In this document: positions 16,479-25,695 of the stretch, piece after piece
How positions within the stretch are numbered: the stretch's first letter is position 1
Layout of the letters: the number at the start of each line of letters is the position of its first letter
Assembly (NCBI GenBank): GCA_965224205.1
Contig: CBDCYN010000027.1
Span: 1 to 64,000 of the forward strand
Direction: 5' to 3'
From: CBDCYN01 sp965224205
GTDB lineage: Bacteria > Planctomycetota > Phycisphaerae > Phycisphaerales > Phycisphaeraceae
Length of the DNA: 64,000 nucleotides
Notes under the pieces: model-generated
Databases searched by the model: none
What the model was told of the DNA's origin: nothing
What the model saw: only the letters and a program-made list of their open reading frames with translations
Made by a program: the position numbers and the translations under genes

Positions 16479-17909
16479 TTAGTTACTCTGCGTGGGCCCG
16501 AACACATCGAACCCGAAGTTACGGTCTAGCACAAACCCGAACCCGTAGCTCATCCTAAACCCATTGCGGATGACGGCCAGCGGGGTGGCGACCCAGCTGG
16601 TGCCTATGTTAATCGTATCGTTGGGCTTGAGGTAAAAATCGGGCTCTTCGCCCTCGAAAATCGATCGTAAGTTGAGGCGGACGATCGCCTCTTGGTCGTT
16701 GTCGACGCGGCGGATCAGGTCGACGCGTTCGGGCATCGCCAGTGGGGAAACGTTGCCCGCGGCGAAGATCAGCTGCTTGAGGGTCAGGTCCTTATCCCCG
16801 GGCAGGGCGTACGTCCCCGGGCGGGAGATCGCCCCGCCGATGTAGACGTTGCCGATGACCGGCGGGGGCACCCGGATCACGTCCCCGGGACGGATGATGA
16901 CGTTGTACCGCATGTCCCCGTCGAGCAGGCGGTCGTAGGGCACCTCAATGATCCGTTGGGTCACCATCGCCTCGGCGGGCAGCCGATCTCCCGTACCGGG
17001 GCTGGAGGGTTCTACGCGGACCCATTTCCCGTCGATGTTGACCCAGTGGCCGCCCGAATCGGTGGCGGTGTCGAGGCTTCGCTCCAAGCCGGCTGGGGTT
17101 TGTGGGGCCTGCGGATCGTCGGCGGCGGTTTCGTCGACCCCCCGGAGCAGGTCATCGATCAGCTCGCTGGGGTCTCTTGGCGGCAGGGGCGCTTCGTCAC
17201 GCGGGGGCTGGGGGCCTTTAATCACCTCCTGTTCACGCTGGTCCAGCGGCACCTGGCGGATGATAAATAGCGTCTTGATCGCGCCTGAAACGCCGCGGGC
17301 CATGGCCATGGCGTCCAAGAGACGGAAGTCGGTCTTAAGGATCGCGTACGTGCCCACCGCGGTGCCCGACATGCGCGGCTCGCCGATGACGCTAAACGTG
17401 TTCTGGCGGCTTTCCTGGACAATCACGCTCACGGTCGCGTCCTTGAGGATCCCCTTTTGGTCGAGGATCTCGATGATCCGGTTCTCCAGCTCGCTTGGAG
17501 TCAGCCCGTCGACCTGAACGGTGCCGATCATCGGCAGCCGGATCGCCCCCAGCTCATTGACCCGCCGGGTCTGGACCGATTCGAGCTCGGGACGCACCAG
17601 TTCGAAAACCGTGACCGTGATCAGGTCGCTGGGGCCAATCACGTATTCATGGACGACCGGGATCAAGTCCTGGGGCTGGACCTCGGACAAACCAGAGACC
17701 TGGGTCTCGGGTTCGTCGATGACGTCGAGCTGATCGAGGATCGGCAGCACCACCGGGGTGCGCTCCCACCGGCCCAAGACCGACGGGTCAAAAAAAGAAT
17801 CGACCTCGCACCCGGTGCTCACGACGCCGACCAAGCCAAAAGCCAGAACTAGGTCAAAACCCCATAGCCGGCGACGCAGCCGGCTGACGAGTCTGCACAG
17901 TTGATTCAT
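16479..17909 (-). CDS. polysaccharide export outer-membrane lipoprotein (Wza/SLBB family)
   Basis: A 476-residue protein with a basic N-terminus, a hydrophobic stretch and a lipobox (VVSTGC, Cys34). A Poly_export domain follows (EYVIGPSDLITVTVFELVRP at about 90 and ELGAIRLPMIGTVQVDGLTP), then SLBB-type segments (GNVYIGGAISRPGTYALPGD, LTLKQLIFAAGNVSPLAMPE). This is the outer-membrane exit channel partner of Wzz/BY-kinase systems. A Pro/Asp-rich insert of about 90 residues (235-320) separates the domains. It is the first gene of the minus-strand cluster. Confidence 0.92.
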   Translation of the reverse strand: MNQLCRLVSRLRRRLWGFDLVLAFGLVGVVSTGCEVDSFFDPSVLGRWERTPVVLPILDQLDVIDEPETQVSGLSEVQPQDLIPVVHEYVIGPSDLITVTVFELVRPELESVQTRRVNELGAIRLPMIGTVQVDGLTPSELENRIIEILDQKGILKDATVSVIVQESRQNTFSVIGEPRMSGTAVGTYAILKTDFRLLDAMAMARGVSGAIKTLFIIRQVPLDQREQEVIKGPQPPRDEAPLPPRDPSELIDDLLRGVDETAADDPQAPQTPAGLERSLDTATDSGGHWVNIDGKWVRVEPSSPGTGDRLPAEAMVTQRIIEVPYDRLLDGDMRYNVIIRPGDVIRVPPPVIGNVYIGGAISRPGTYALPGDKDLTLKQLIFAAGNVSPLAMPERVDLIRRVDNDQEAIVRLNLRSIFEGEEPDFYLKPNDTINIGTSWVATPLAVIRNGFRMSYGFGFVLDRNFGFDVFGPTQSN

Positions 17910-18196
17910 GAAATTTGCCCTATCACAAAGGAGAATTTGCCTCCCGCCCTATCGTCGCGGCGTCCGCAATGTTCCACGTTAATATATCGTTACCACGTTA
18001 CCGCTGATAGGATAATGTGTGCGACTCCCTCTCACTGAGCCTCATCGTAGTCTTTTTGTTACAGATATTATACCTCAACTTCTGGGGTTGTGAATTTAAC
18101 GGGTTGTTCGACGAGCCCTTAGGAGGTCCATTTTGCCGCTGGTAGGGATTATGGCAATTGGGTTGTTTAGGTAACATTCTCTGAAATCATAACGAT
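17910..18196. other. AT-richer intergenic region between EPS cluster and amrS
   Basis: No gene is seen. The stretch is clearly richer in A and T than its neighbours and lies immediately upstream of the export-protein gene, so it is the likely promoter region of the cluster. No specific promoter or terminator is claimed. Confidence 0.4.
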
Positions 18197-19267
18197 TTAA
18201 GCACTGCGTCCGCTGATCCTCACCGGCTGCCGCTTGCGTCCCCAATGGCCGGGGACCTGCTCGAAAACCCCGGGGATCTGCGTCCCACAGTAGCAACACC
18301 GGTCATGATTTAGCCGGTACGCCCCCAGCTCGTACCAGTCCCGCTCGATCATCGCCACCCCACACGCTGGGCAATAGGTGCTGCCCGACGCGGCGTCGTG
18401 CACGTTGCCCGTATAGGCGAACTGGATCCCCGCGTCGAGGGCCTGTTGGCGGGCTCGGATGAGTGTTTCGTGCGGGGTCGGGGGGTGATCCATCATCTTA
18501 AAATCAGGATGAAACGCGGTGAAGTGCACCGGCACGTCGGGGCCGAGGTTGTCGACGATCCAGCCGCACATCTGGGCGGTCTCTGCGGGGCTGTCATTTT
18601 CCCCGGGGATCATCAGGTTGGTGATCTCGAACCACACGTCGGTTTCGTGCTTGAGGTAGCGGAGGGTCTCAAGCACGGGTTCGAGGTGGGTCTGGGTGAG
18701 GTTTCTATAAAAAGTTTCCGTAAACGCCTTGAGGTCAACGTTGGCCGCGTCGATCCACCGGTAAAACTCCGTCCGTGCCTCGGGGCTGATGTACCCGGCG
18801 GTGACCGCCACGGTCTTGACCCCCTCACGGCGAGCGACCTTGGCGATGTCGATTGCGTACTCAGCCCAGATCACCGGGTCGTTGTATGTAAACGCGATGC
18901 TGCGGCAGCCGGTCTGTTTGGCGGCGGCGATGATCGCTTCGGGGCTGGCGTAGTCGGCGAGCCGGTCCATCTGCCTGCTCTTAGAGATATCCCAGTTCTG
19001 GCAGAATTTACACCCCAGGTTGCACCCGGCGGTGCCGAACGACAGCACCGGCGTGCCGGGCAGGAAGTGATTGAGCGGCTTTTTCTCGATCGGGTCGATG
19101 CAGAACCCCGAGCTGCGGCCGTAGGTCGTCAGGTCTAGCTTGCCGTCGACGTTGGCCCGCACGAAGCAGAACCCGCGCTGGCCTTGAGGGATGTGGCACT
19201 GCCGCGGGCACAGCGTGCACACGACCTTGTCCCCTTCGTTGTGCCACCATCTTGTCTGGGCCCGCAT
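18197..19267 (-). CDS. amrS: AmmeMemoRadiSam-system radical SAM enzyme AmrS
   Basis: A radical SAM protein of 356 residues. The 4Fe-4S motif is GTAGCNLGCKFCQNWDIS (CxxxCxxC). An N-terminal CTLCPRQCHIPQGQRGFC block and a C-terminal zinc-ribbon-like region (YCPACGVAM, CCYCGTQ) match the AmrS family. The AmrS/Memo/AMMECR1 gene set has a conserved but poorly defined role; no AMMECR1 or Memo gene is visible nearby. The start is placed at ATG 19267 (MRAQTRWWHN) because GGAG lies 8 nt upstream. The longer frame to 19303 would begin exactly at the edge of a MITE. Confidence 0.88.
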   Translation of the reverse strand: MRAQTRWWHNEGDKVVCTLCPRQCHIPQGQRGFCFVRANVDGKLDLTTYGRSSGFCIDPIEKKPLNHFLPGTPVLSFGTAGCNLGCKFCQNWDISKSRQMDRLADYASPEAIIAAAKQTGCRSIAFTYNDPVIWAEYAIDIAKVARREGVKTVAVTAGYISPEARTEFYRWIDAANVDLKAFTETFYRNLTQTHLEPVLETLRYLKHETDVWFEITNLMIPGENDSPAETAQMCGWIVDNLGPDVPVHFTAFHPDFKMMDHPPTPHETLIRARQQALDAGIQFAYTGNVHDAASGSTYCPACGVAMIERDWYELGAYRLNHDRCCYCGTQIPGVFEQVPGHWGRKRQPVRISGRSA

Positions 19268-19304
19268 CAGAACATCTCCCGTCACGGCCATGCCGCTGAT
19301 CATA

Positions 19305-19416
19305 GAGCGTTGCCCGATTTCGTGTACGACTTTTGGAGATCATTACGTCACGCGGAACCCGCTGCCTCACGGTCGTGGCTCGCGGCGGAGATCGTACACC
19401 CTTTCGGGCAACGCTC
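19305..19416. repeat. MITE-like element M2 (112 bp)
   Basis: Long terminal inverted repeats: GAGCGTTGCCCGATTTCGTG at the left and the complement of GAGCGTTGCCCGAAAGGGTG at the right, flanked by TA at 19303-19304 and 19417-19418. The centre contains AACCCGCTGCCTCACGGTCG, the REP-like core in reverse orientation. It has the same length as M4 and M5. It abuts the 5' end of amrS and may carry or replace part of its promoter. Confidence 0.8.
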
Positions 19417-19676
19417 TAGGTTGATTTTAGCGAGTTGGAAGCGTGATGAAGACTTCCGGGGTCAGATCGACACCCTGCGGGGTGTGTTCCAACCCGAGGC
19501 TCGATCACAGGCGGGCTAAACTTGGACAAAATCCACGATCAAACTTGGATCAGCATCTCCGCGGCGGTAAACTATGGGTACGGGACCGAGACGTGAGAAG
19601 CCCGACCGTGGAAAGAGCTAACCCCATTCATCCGTCGGTTATGCATACCCGATGATCCATCGGAAGCCTACATCCC

Positions 19677-21182
19677 ATGATAGACGAATTTGAGAACCTG
19701 GAGGAAGAGATCGCCCAGCAACTCGATGGCCGCAGCTACGACGAGCTGATGCAGGAGCTATCCGGTCGCGTCGAACAGGACCAGCCCGTGCCCGAATCAG
19801 CCGGTAAAGGGTCCCAGGCCCAGGTCGAGCGTCGGCTGGTTCGTGGAAGGATCATTGACCTCCGCGGTGAAGACGTGTTCGTGTCCCTTACGGGTTTTGG
19901 GGGCAAGGATCAGGGCCTGGTCCCGTTAAGCCAATTCGACCGTGCCCCGAAGCTGGGCAGCATTATGGACTTCGTCGTCGATCGCCACGACGAGGCCCAG
20001 GGCCTGGTCCACCTCTCGCGAGAAGGCGCGGTCGGGCGGGCGACGTGGGACGGGATCCAACGCGGCGCCGCGGTCGAGGCCCGGGTGACGGGGGCCAACA
20101 AAGGTGGGCTCGAGATGGAGATCGCCGGGGGGATCCGAGCGTTTATGCCCGCCAGCCAGGTCGGCCATCAGTTCATCGAAGACCTCGAGACCTGCGTGGG
20201 TGAAAAATACATCGCCGTGGTCCGCGAGGTCGATCGCCGATCCAAGAAAGTCGTGCTCAGCCGGCGGGAGTACCTCGAGATCCAGCGTCGCCATGCCCGT
20301 GAAAAGCTCTGGAAAGAACTCGAAGAAGGGCAGGTCCTTGAGGGCAAGGTCACGAGCGTCATGGCCTACGGGGCGTTCGTCGATATCGGCGGTCTAGACG
20401 GGCTGGTGCACGTGAGCGACATGAGTTATCAGCGGGTCCACCACCCGAAGGAGGTGGTCAAAACGGGCCAGAGCGTTGAGGTCAAAGTCCTCAAGATCGA
20501 TCGGGAAAATGAACGGGTGGGCCTGGGGATCAAGCAGGTCGCCCCCGACCCGTGGGACATGGTCCAGCAGACCGTCCGGGCGGGCGACCACGTCACGGGC
20601 ACGGTGACCCGCACCACGAACTTCGGGGCGTTCGTCGAGCTCGAGCCCGGGGTCGAGGGGCTGTTACCCCTGGGGGAAATCAGCTGGAAACGTATTCGCC
20701 AAGCCGCGGACGTGGTCCGAGAGGGACAGACCGTGCGGGTGATGGTCCTGGAGATCGACCTCGAGAAGCGCCGCATCTCCCTGAGCCTCAAACAAGCCCA
20801 TGGGGACCCGTGGATCGGGGCCGAGAGCCGGTACGAAAAGAATAGCACCGTCGAGGGGACGGTTTTGTCGACCACCCCGTTCGGGGCGTTTGTCGAGATC
20901 GAAGACGGGATCGAGGCCCTGGTGCACATCTCGCAGCTGGCCGATCACCGGGTAGCGCAGGTCGAGGACGTGCTCAAAGCTGGTGACCGCAAGCCGTTCC
21001 GCGTGATCGGGGTTGATGAGCAGCAGCGTCGGATGAGCCTGTCTCTGCGGTCGGCGGGCCGATCAGACGATGGGTCGGCGCAGGACCCGTCGTTGGGGCA
21101 AGACCGGCACGGATCCTCCTCGTCGAGGCTTTCGTTGGCCAAGAAAAAGCCATTCAAACAACTCAAGGGCGGCATCGAATAG
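19677..21182 (+). CDS. multi-S1-domain RNA-binding protein (ribosomal protein S1-like)
   Basis: A 501-residue protein with five S1-like repeats. Two N-terminal divergent ones cover roughly residues 58-120 (RIIDLRGEDVFVSLTGFGG) and 125-195. Three well-formed ones follow at about 215-290 (VTSVMAYGAFVDIGGLDGLV), 300-372 (VTRTTNFGAFVELEPGVEGL) and 387-460 (VLSTTPFGAFVEIEDGIEAL). The acidic N-terminus (MIDEFENLEEEIAQQ) is typical. It probably binds mRNA at the ribosome or acts in RNA metabolism. Whether it is the main S1 protein cannot be told here. It is monocistronic by spacing. Confidence 0.88.
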   Translation: MIDEFENLEEEIAQQLDGRSYDELMQELSGRVEQDQPVPESAGKGSQAQVERRLVRGRIIDLRGEDVFVSLTGFGGKDQGLVPLSQFDRAPKLGSIMDFVVDRHDEAQGLVHLSREGAVGRATWDGIQRGAAVEARVTGANKGGLEMEIAGGIRAFMPASQVGHQFIEDLETCVGEKYIAVVREVDRRSKKVVLSRREYLEIQRRHAREKLWKELEEGQVLEGKVTSVMAYGAFVDIGGLDGLVHVSDMSYQRVHHPKEVVKTGQSVEVKVLKIDRENERVGLGIKQVAPDPWDMVQQTVRAGDHVTGTVTRTTNFGAFVELEPGVEGLLPLGEISWKRIRQAADVVREGQTVRVMVLEIDLEKRRISLSLKQAHGDPWIGAESRYEKNSTVEGTVLSTTPFGAFVEIEDGIEALVHISQLADHRVAQVEDVLKAGDRKPFRVIGVDEQQRRMSLSLRSAGRSDDGSAQDPSLGQDRHGSSSSRLSLAKKKPFKQLKGGIE

Positions 21183-21308
21183 CAGCCCCGGACCGTCGCG
21201 GGTGGGTCTTAAAACAGGTACGTTTCGCGACCGGTGCGGGCCGCGCGGTCGATGACGCCCATCTCAGGCCTCGCGCCGGCGGCAGGGCCAGCGGGTACGA
21301 TAGCTGTC

Positions 21309-22370
21309 ATGTCGTTATCCGTCTTAGCCCCGATCCGTTCGTCGACCCGGCGAGTCCAGCGGATCCTTTTTCAGCCTTTTCAGTTCGGCAAGTGGATATC
21401 GCTTGGTTTTTGTGCTTTCTTAGCGCAGTGCGGGCGGGGCAGCGGGGCGAACCTGAATTTTGGGGTCACGTTTCCCGGTTCCGGCGCCCCGGGTCCGACC
21501 CCGCCCCCAGGATCGCCCAGCCACGATCCCTTGGACCTGCTGATGAACTGGGTCCGGGGGCTCGACCCGACGCAGGCCACGATCTTGGGCATCGCGGCGG
21601 CCCTGGTGACCGCGGGAGTGGTGCTGGCGGTGATGTGGGTCAGCTCGCGGGGCACGTTTATGTTTCTCGACGGGGTGGTGCACAACCGGGGGTGGGTCTG
21701 GCAGCCCTGGAAGAGGTTTCAACGGCAGGGCAACAGCTTGTTAGGGTTCCGGGTGGTGCTGAGTCTGGCGGGGCTGGGGTGGATGGCCCTTAGCGCGGGT
21801 CTGGGCGTGGGGATCGCCTGGCCGGATATCCAGGCCCGCCAACTGGGTTACCCCGGGCTGGTCGGGATGGCGGTGGGATCGATCTTGATGCTGATCGGCG
21901 CGTTGGTCACCGTCGCTGTGAACGCGTGTTTATTCGATTTTGTGGCGCCCATCATGTACATGGGGCAGCTGTCTGCGACCCGGGCGTTTCGGCTGTTCCT
22001 CAACGAGATCTTCCAGGGGCATAAGTGGACGTTTTCCCTGTTTTATGGGATGAGATTCTTGCTGGGGATCGTGATCGCGTTCCTTTCATTGGCAACCACT
22101 TGCCTGTCGTGCTGCACGACGGTCATCCCCTTTGTCGGGACGGTGATCTTGTTGCCGTTTTCTGTTTTCAGCCTCTGTTACCCCTTATACTTTCTCCAGC
22201 AGTACGGGGGCCCGTGGAAGATCTTCCCGGAGCTGGTGTGCACGGCTTGCGGGTACGACCTGCGGGGCAGTCTCGGGCAGCCCGCGTGCCCGGAATGTGG
22301 GGTGCCGATCCCGGAGGGCCTGGGGCTTCCCGAGCCCGGTGACCCTGGCGTCGGTGCGGGGCTATCTTGA
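21309..22370 (+). CDS. multi-pass membrane protein with C-terminal CGYDLRG zinc ribbon
   Basis: A 353-residue protein from ATG 21309 (MSLSVLAPIRSS). It has about five hydrophobic segments (for example ATILGIAAALVTAGVVLAVM, VVLSLAGLGWMALSAGLGVG, LIGALVTVAVNACLFDFVAP), preceded by a conserved PFQFGKWISLGFCAFLAQCG motif. The C-terminus has a zinc ribbon (CTACGYDLRGS...CPECGVPIP) of a kind common in planctomycetes. Its function is unknown. An upstream in-frame start at 21234 is possible but less likely. Confidence 0.75.
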   Translation: MSLSVLAPIRSSTRRVQRILFQPFQFGKWISLGFCAFLAQCGRGSGANLNFGVTFPGSGAPGPTPPPGSPSHDPLDLLMNWVRGLDPTQATILGIAAALVTAGVVLAVMWVSSRGTFMFLDGVVHNRGWVWQPWKRFQRQGNSLLGFRVVLSLAGLGWMALSAGLGVGIAWPDIQARQLGYPGLVGMAVGSILMLIGALVTVAVNACLFDFVAPIMYMGQLSATRAFRLFLNEIFQGHKWTFSLFYGMRFLLGIVIAFLSLATTCLSCCTTVIPFVGTVILLPFSVFSLCYPLYFLQQYGGPWKIFPELVCTACGYDLRGSLGQPACPECGVPIPEGLGLPEPGDPGVGAGLS

Positions 22371-22496
22371 TCCTCGTGACCCGTCCCCGGTCGCCTAAGA
22401 CGCGGGGCACAGGACCGAACGAACGATACCGCCTGTTTCTGAACATAACCAGCGATCATCGCAACCCTAACTGACAGGCCCCGGCCGGACCCGTCT

Positions 22497-24155
22497 ATGC
22501 CCTGGACCTTATACCGCTACCTGCTCAAAGACTTGCTGCGTTTGTTGGTGATGACCACGGCGCTGCTGGTGTTCGTGATCAGCCTCGCGGCGGCGATCAA
22601 GCCGTTGAGCCAGGGGTTGCTGGGCCCCGTGGCTATGGTCAAGTACGTGTTCTTTCTTACCCCCACGATGCTGGGTTTCGTCACCCCGTTCGCGGGGGCG
22701 TTCGCGGCGACGCTGGTGTTCAACCGGGTTGTAGCCGACAACGAGCTGACCGCCTGCCGCGCCAGCGGGATGAGCTACCGGATGATCCTCATGCCCGTGC
22801 TGGTGACCGGGCTGATCCTGACGATGGGGCTGTTCTACCTCAGCAACTGGGTGGTCCCCTCTTTCTACCGCCGCACGGCGTCGATGGTGGAGAAAGACCT
22901 CACCCAGGTCTTGGTCCAGCAGGTTAAGGCCGGCCGGCCGGTCGCCCTGGGGGATATCGTCCTCTACGCCGACGCCGCCGACGACACCCAGCCGCCCCCG
23001 GTCAACCCTGAAAGCCGGTACCAGCCGTCGAAGCTGATCCGCCTGCGCGGCGTGGCCGTAGGGCGGGTGGACCAGTCGGGTCGGCTGCGTAGCGATAGCA
23101 CCGCCGCCCGCGCCGACCTGCTGCTGTACCCCGTCGATGATGAGGTGTGGGTGACGATCGGGCTAGAGGACGTCATGTACCACGACGCGGCGCGAGGCGA
23201 TCTGGTATGGCTCGAGAAGTGGCTGGTCCCGGGGGTTCGGCTGCCCCAGCCGTTCCGTGACAAGCCGCGGTTCCTGAGCTGGCCCCAGCTGCGGACCCTG
23301 GCCCAGCAGCCCGAGCGGTACGACGTGGTCCGCGAGCACAAGCGTTACCTCGCCGAAGCGATCGCCGCTGAGCAACTGCTGGATCAGATCCGAAGCACCC
23401 TTACCGGTGCCCGAGGCGGCGGCCGATCGGTGACGCTGCTGGGGTCGAACCCGGGCCAGCAATTCGTCATTTCCGCCCCGCAGGTGGCCCAGGTGGACCA
23501 GGGCCTCCGCCTCGAGGCCGACCCGACCCTGCCGGTGCGTGTGAACTGCCGACGAGATGGGCTGATCACCCGCCGGATCGAAGCCGAGTCCGGAGATCTG
23601 TGGATCGAGGTCGCCGAGACCCACACCGAGCCGTGGGTTTGTATCGATCTTGAAAACACACGGGTCTACGACGCGTCGTTGCAGGGCCAGCCCACCGAGC
23701 GGGCCACGCTGCCGACGCTGCGCAGCTACCACCCCCAGCCGGTGCTCGAACCGCTCGGGGGTTTACCCATCGATACCCTGCTGCGGCAGTCGATGACCCT
23801 TCGTGACAGCAGCATGGTGGGGACCGCGGCCCAGAAGCTCCGCGACCAGATCCTGAGCCTGTACCGCACGGCCTTGGCGCAGCTCCACGAGCGCGCGGCC
23901 TTGGCGGTCTCGTGCATGCTGGTGCTGCTGCTGAGCTCGGTCTTGAGCTTGAAGATGACCCACACGATGCCCCTGGTGGCGTATTTCTGGAGCTTCGTGC
24001 CCGCGATCGTGGTGGTGATCTTGGTCCATAGCGGCGAGAACCTGACGTCCAGCGCCAAGTCATCGCTGAAGGTGGGGCTAGGGTTGCTGTGGTTGGGGCC
24101 GATGTTGATGGCGGTCGCCACGGGGCACCTTTACTGGCGGTTGTCACGCAACTAA
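22497..24155 (+). CDS. LptF/LptG-family permease (lipopolysaccharide export)
   Basis: A 552-residue protein in the YjgP/YjgQ pattern. N-terminal membrane helices (LLVMTTALLVFVISLAAAI; VFFLTPTMLGFVTPFAGAFA) carry the family signature NRVVADNELTACRASGMSYR. A long periplasmic beta-jellyroll-like part follows (about 120-430), then three C-terminal helices (AALAVSCMLVLLLSSVLSLK; ATGHLYW). It would be a membrane subunit of the LPS extractor that works with the LptB ATPase. No second Lpt gene is in this window. Confidence 0.85.
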   Translation: MPWTLYRYLLKDLLRLLVMTTALLVFVISLAAAIKPLSQGLLGPVAMVKYVFFLTPTMLGFVTPFAGAFAATLVFNRVVADNELTACRASGMSYRMILMPVLVTGLILTMGLFYLSNWVVPSFYRRTASMVEKDLTQVLVQQVKAGRPVALGDIVLYADAADDTQPPPVNPESRYQPSKLIRLRGVAVGRVDQSGRLRSDSTAARADLLLYPVDDEVWVTIGLEDVMYHDAARGDLVWLEKWLVPGVRLPQPFRDKPRFLSWPQLRTLAQQPERYDVVREHKRYLAEAIAAEQLLDQIRSTLTGARGGGRSVTLLGSNPGQQFVISAPQVAQVDQGLRLEADPTLPVRVNCRRDGLITRRIEAESGDLWIEVAETHTEPWVCIDLENTRVYDASLQGQPTERATLPTLRSYHPQPVLEPLGGLPIDTLLRQSMTLRDSSMVGTAAQKLRDQILSLYRTALAQLHERAALAVSCMLVLLLSSVLSLKMTHTMPLVAYFWSFVPAIVVVILVHSGENLTSSAKSSLKVGLGLLWLGPMLMAVATGHLYWRLSRN

Positions 24156-24168
24156 CCCACGCGTGGAC

Positions 24169-25428
24169 TTAGTTTGAGCTGTAGGTGACAAAACCAGAGG
24201 CGGGATGTTCCCACCCGCCGCCGCTTTGGAGCTGGTTCAATCTCGCTTCGAGGCTAGGGGTCAAGTCGCGTCCCCGTCGCGCCATCATCACCCGGGCGGT
24301 GGCTAGGAACTTGTCGATGTCATAACGTTCAATGCCCGAGTCGGTGACGAAGCTAAACCGGTCCACGGACTTGGGGCAGTAGACCGACCGGGCGATCATC
24401 GAGCCGGTGCCGATGCACGAGCCGGTCAGCAGGCGGGTGCCGATCGCGGTGCGGGTGTAGTCGCCGAGGATCGGGCCGTGATAGATCCGCCCGGTCGCTT
24501 CGGGGTGATCTTCCTCTAGCTCGATGCGGATCTCCCCATAGGTGTTCTTGAGGTTACTGGCATTCGTCGCCGCCCCGAGGTTCACCCATTGCCCGACGAG
24601 ACTATGGCCCAGGTACCCGTGGTGGCCCTTGTTTGAGTACCCCTGGATCACGGTGTGGCTGATCTCCCCAGCGACCTTGCACACCGGGCCGACCACCGTG
24701 TGGGGTCGGATATGGGTTTGACAATTCACCACGCAGTCACGACCGATGTAGCACGGCCCTTCGAGCACGCTCAGCGCCCCGATCATCGCCCCGTGGTCGA
24801 TCACGATCGGCCCAAGCTGAGTATTGAATACGACGCGAGGCTGTAGCACCACGTCGGGCGCGATCATGACCTTGTGATCCCCGAATGCCGCCGCGCCGTG
24901 CTCCTCGACCCGTGGGCACGGCAGGTCAAACCCGTCGAGGTCGTCGCGCAGGGTCATGTCCAGCTCGTCGAGGATGTGCCACGGGCGTTCGAGCAGCACG
25001 TTCTCAGGCAAACGCTCGATCGCCGCCCCTTCAGGGATCGATTGAAAACCTGAATTGATCAACGCCGTAGCGTGACCTCGATCCAAGTGCAGGGCGACGA
25101 CCTGCCCGTCTTCTTGGATCAATCCGCGACCCAGTGGCAAATCACGGACCCGATCGCCAGCGACGATCCCCGACCACCGGCCGTTGATGATCAGCCATGA
25201 ACCGTCACCCAACGCGGGGTTCACCTCAGCCGCTGATTCGTTCTCAGCAACTAAATCTGCGAGTGCTTCGGGGACGATCACGGCATCGGCAATGCGATCG
25301 AGTTTTCGTTCGATCCGCTGACGATGCGTCAACGCGCCGGTGCGGATCTCAAACACGGGGCGCAGATCGGTCATCGGCCCCCAATGCCCTTGGCCATCGT
25401 CATAGATCAACAGGCGCGGATCCTCCAT
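24169..25428 (-). CDS. GlmU-like putative sugar nucleotidyltransferase with left-handed beta-helix
   Basis: About 419 residues from ATG 25428 (MEDPRLLIYDDGQGHWGPMT), preceded by GAGGGG. The N-terminal part (TDLRPVFEIRTGALTHRQRI) matches the putative nucleotidyltransferase domain of GlmU-related proteins. The C-terminal half (about 200-380) is a hexapeptide left-handed beta-helix (VIDHGAMIGALSVLEGPCYI, GRDCVVNCQTHIRPHTVVGP, GNKGHHGYLGHS-type loops). It probably acts on hexosamine phosphate. The typical LxxGxGTRM motif of true GlmU is not seen, so the activity is uncertain. It lies divergent from glmS, which makes the precursor of the same pathway. Confidence 0.78.
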   Translation of the reverse strand: MEDPRLLIYDDGQGHWGPMTDLRPVFEIRTGALTHRQRIERKLDRIADAVIVPEALADLVAENESAAEVNPALGDGSWLIINGRWSGIVAGDRVRDLPLGRGLIQEDGQVVALHLDRGHATALINSGFQSIPEGAAIERLPENVLLERPWHILDELDMTLRDDLDGFDLPCPRVEEHGAAAFGDHKVMIAPDVVLQPRVVFNTQLGPIVIDHGAMIGALSVLEGPCYIGRDCVVNCQTHIRPHTVVGPVCKVAGEISHTVIQGYSNKGHHGYLGHSLVGQWVNLGAATNASNLKNTYGEIRIELEEDHPEATGRIYHGPILGDYTRTAIGTRLLTGSCIGTGSMIARSVYCPKSVDRFSFVTDSGIERYDIDKFLATARVMMARRGRDLTPSLEARLNQLQSGGGWEHPASGFVTYSSN

Positions 25429-25695
25429 AGGCCCCTCACATCGGCTACCGTTGCACCCCCGCTTAGGCCCGTCGTTACAGCTCAAAAATTATTGCCCAAC
25501 AGGGATCACTCTGGAAGAGATATACCTGCTATGCCGATGGTGACGCGGCCGACGGGCAGCTGCGCAGTGTTACCCTCACAGGCGTGCCCCACACCCGCCG
25601 TATCGTTCATTTTCTATAAGACTCGATAAAACGCCCCGTGATCGAGCCGATACCCACCCATAGAGGCCCATCCAACTCTAAACCAGGAGGTCCCG

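Noticed and set aside
25600..25695. glmS ribozyme upstream of glmS
   Set aside because: The leader is short and no ribozyme-like core was recognisable by eye.
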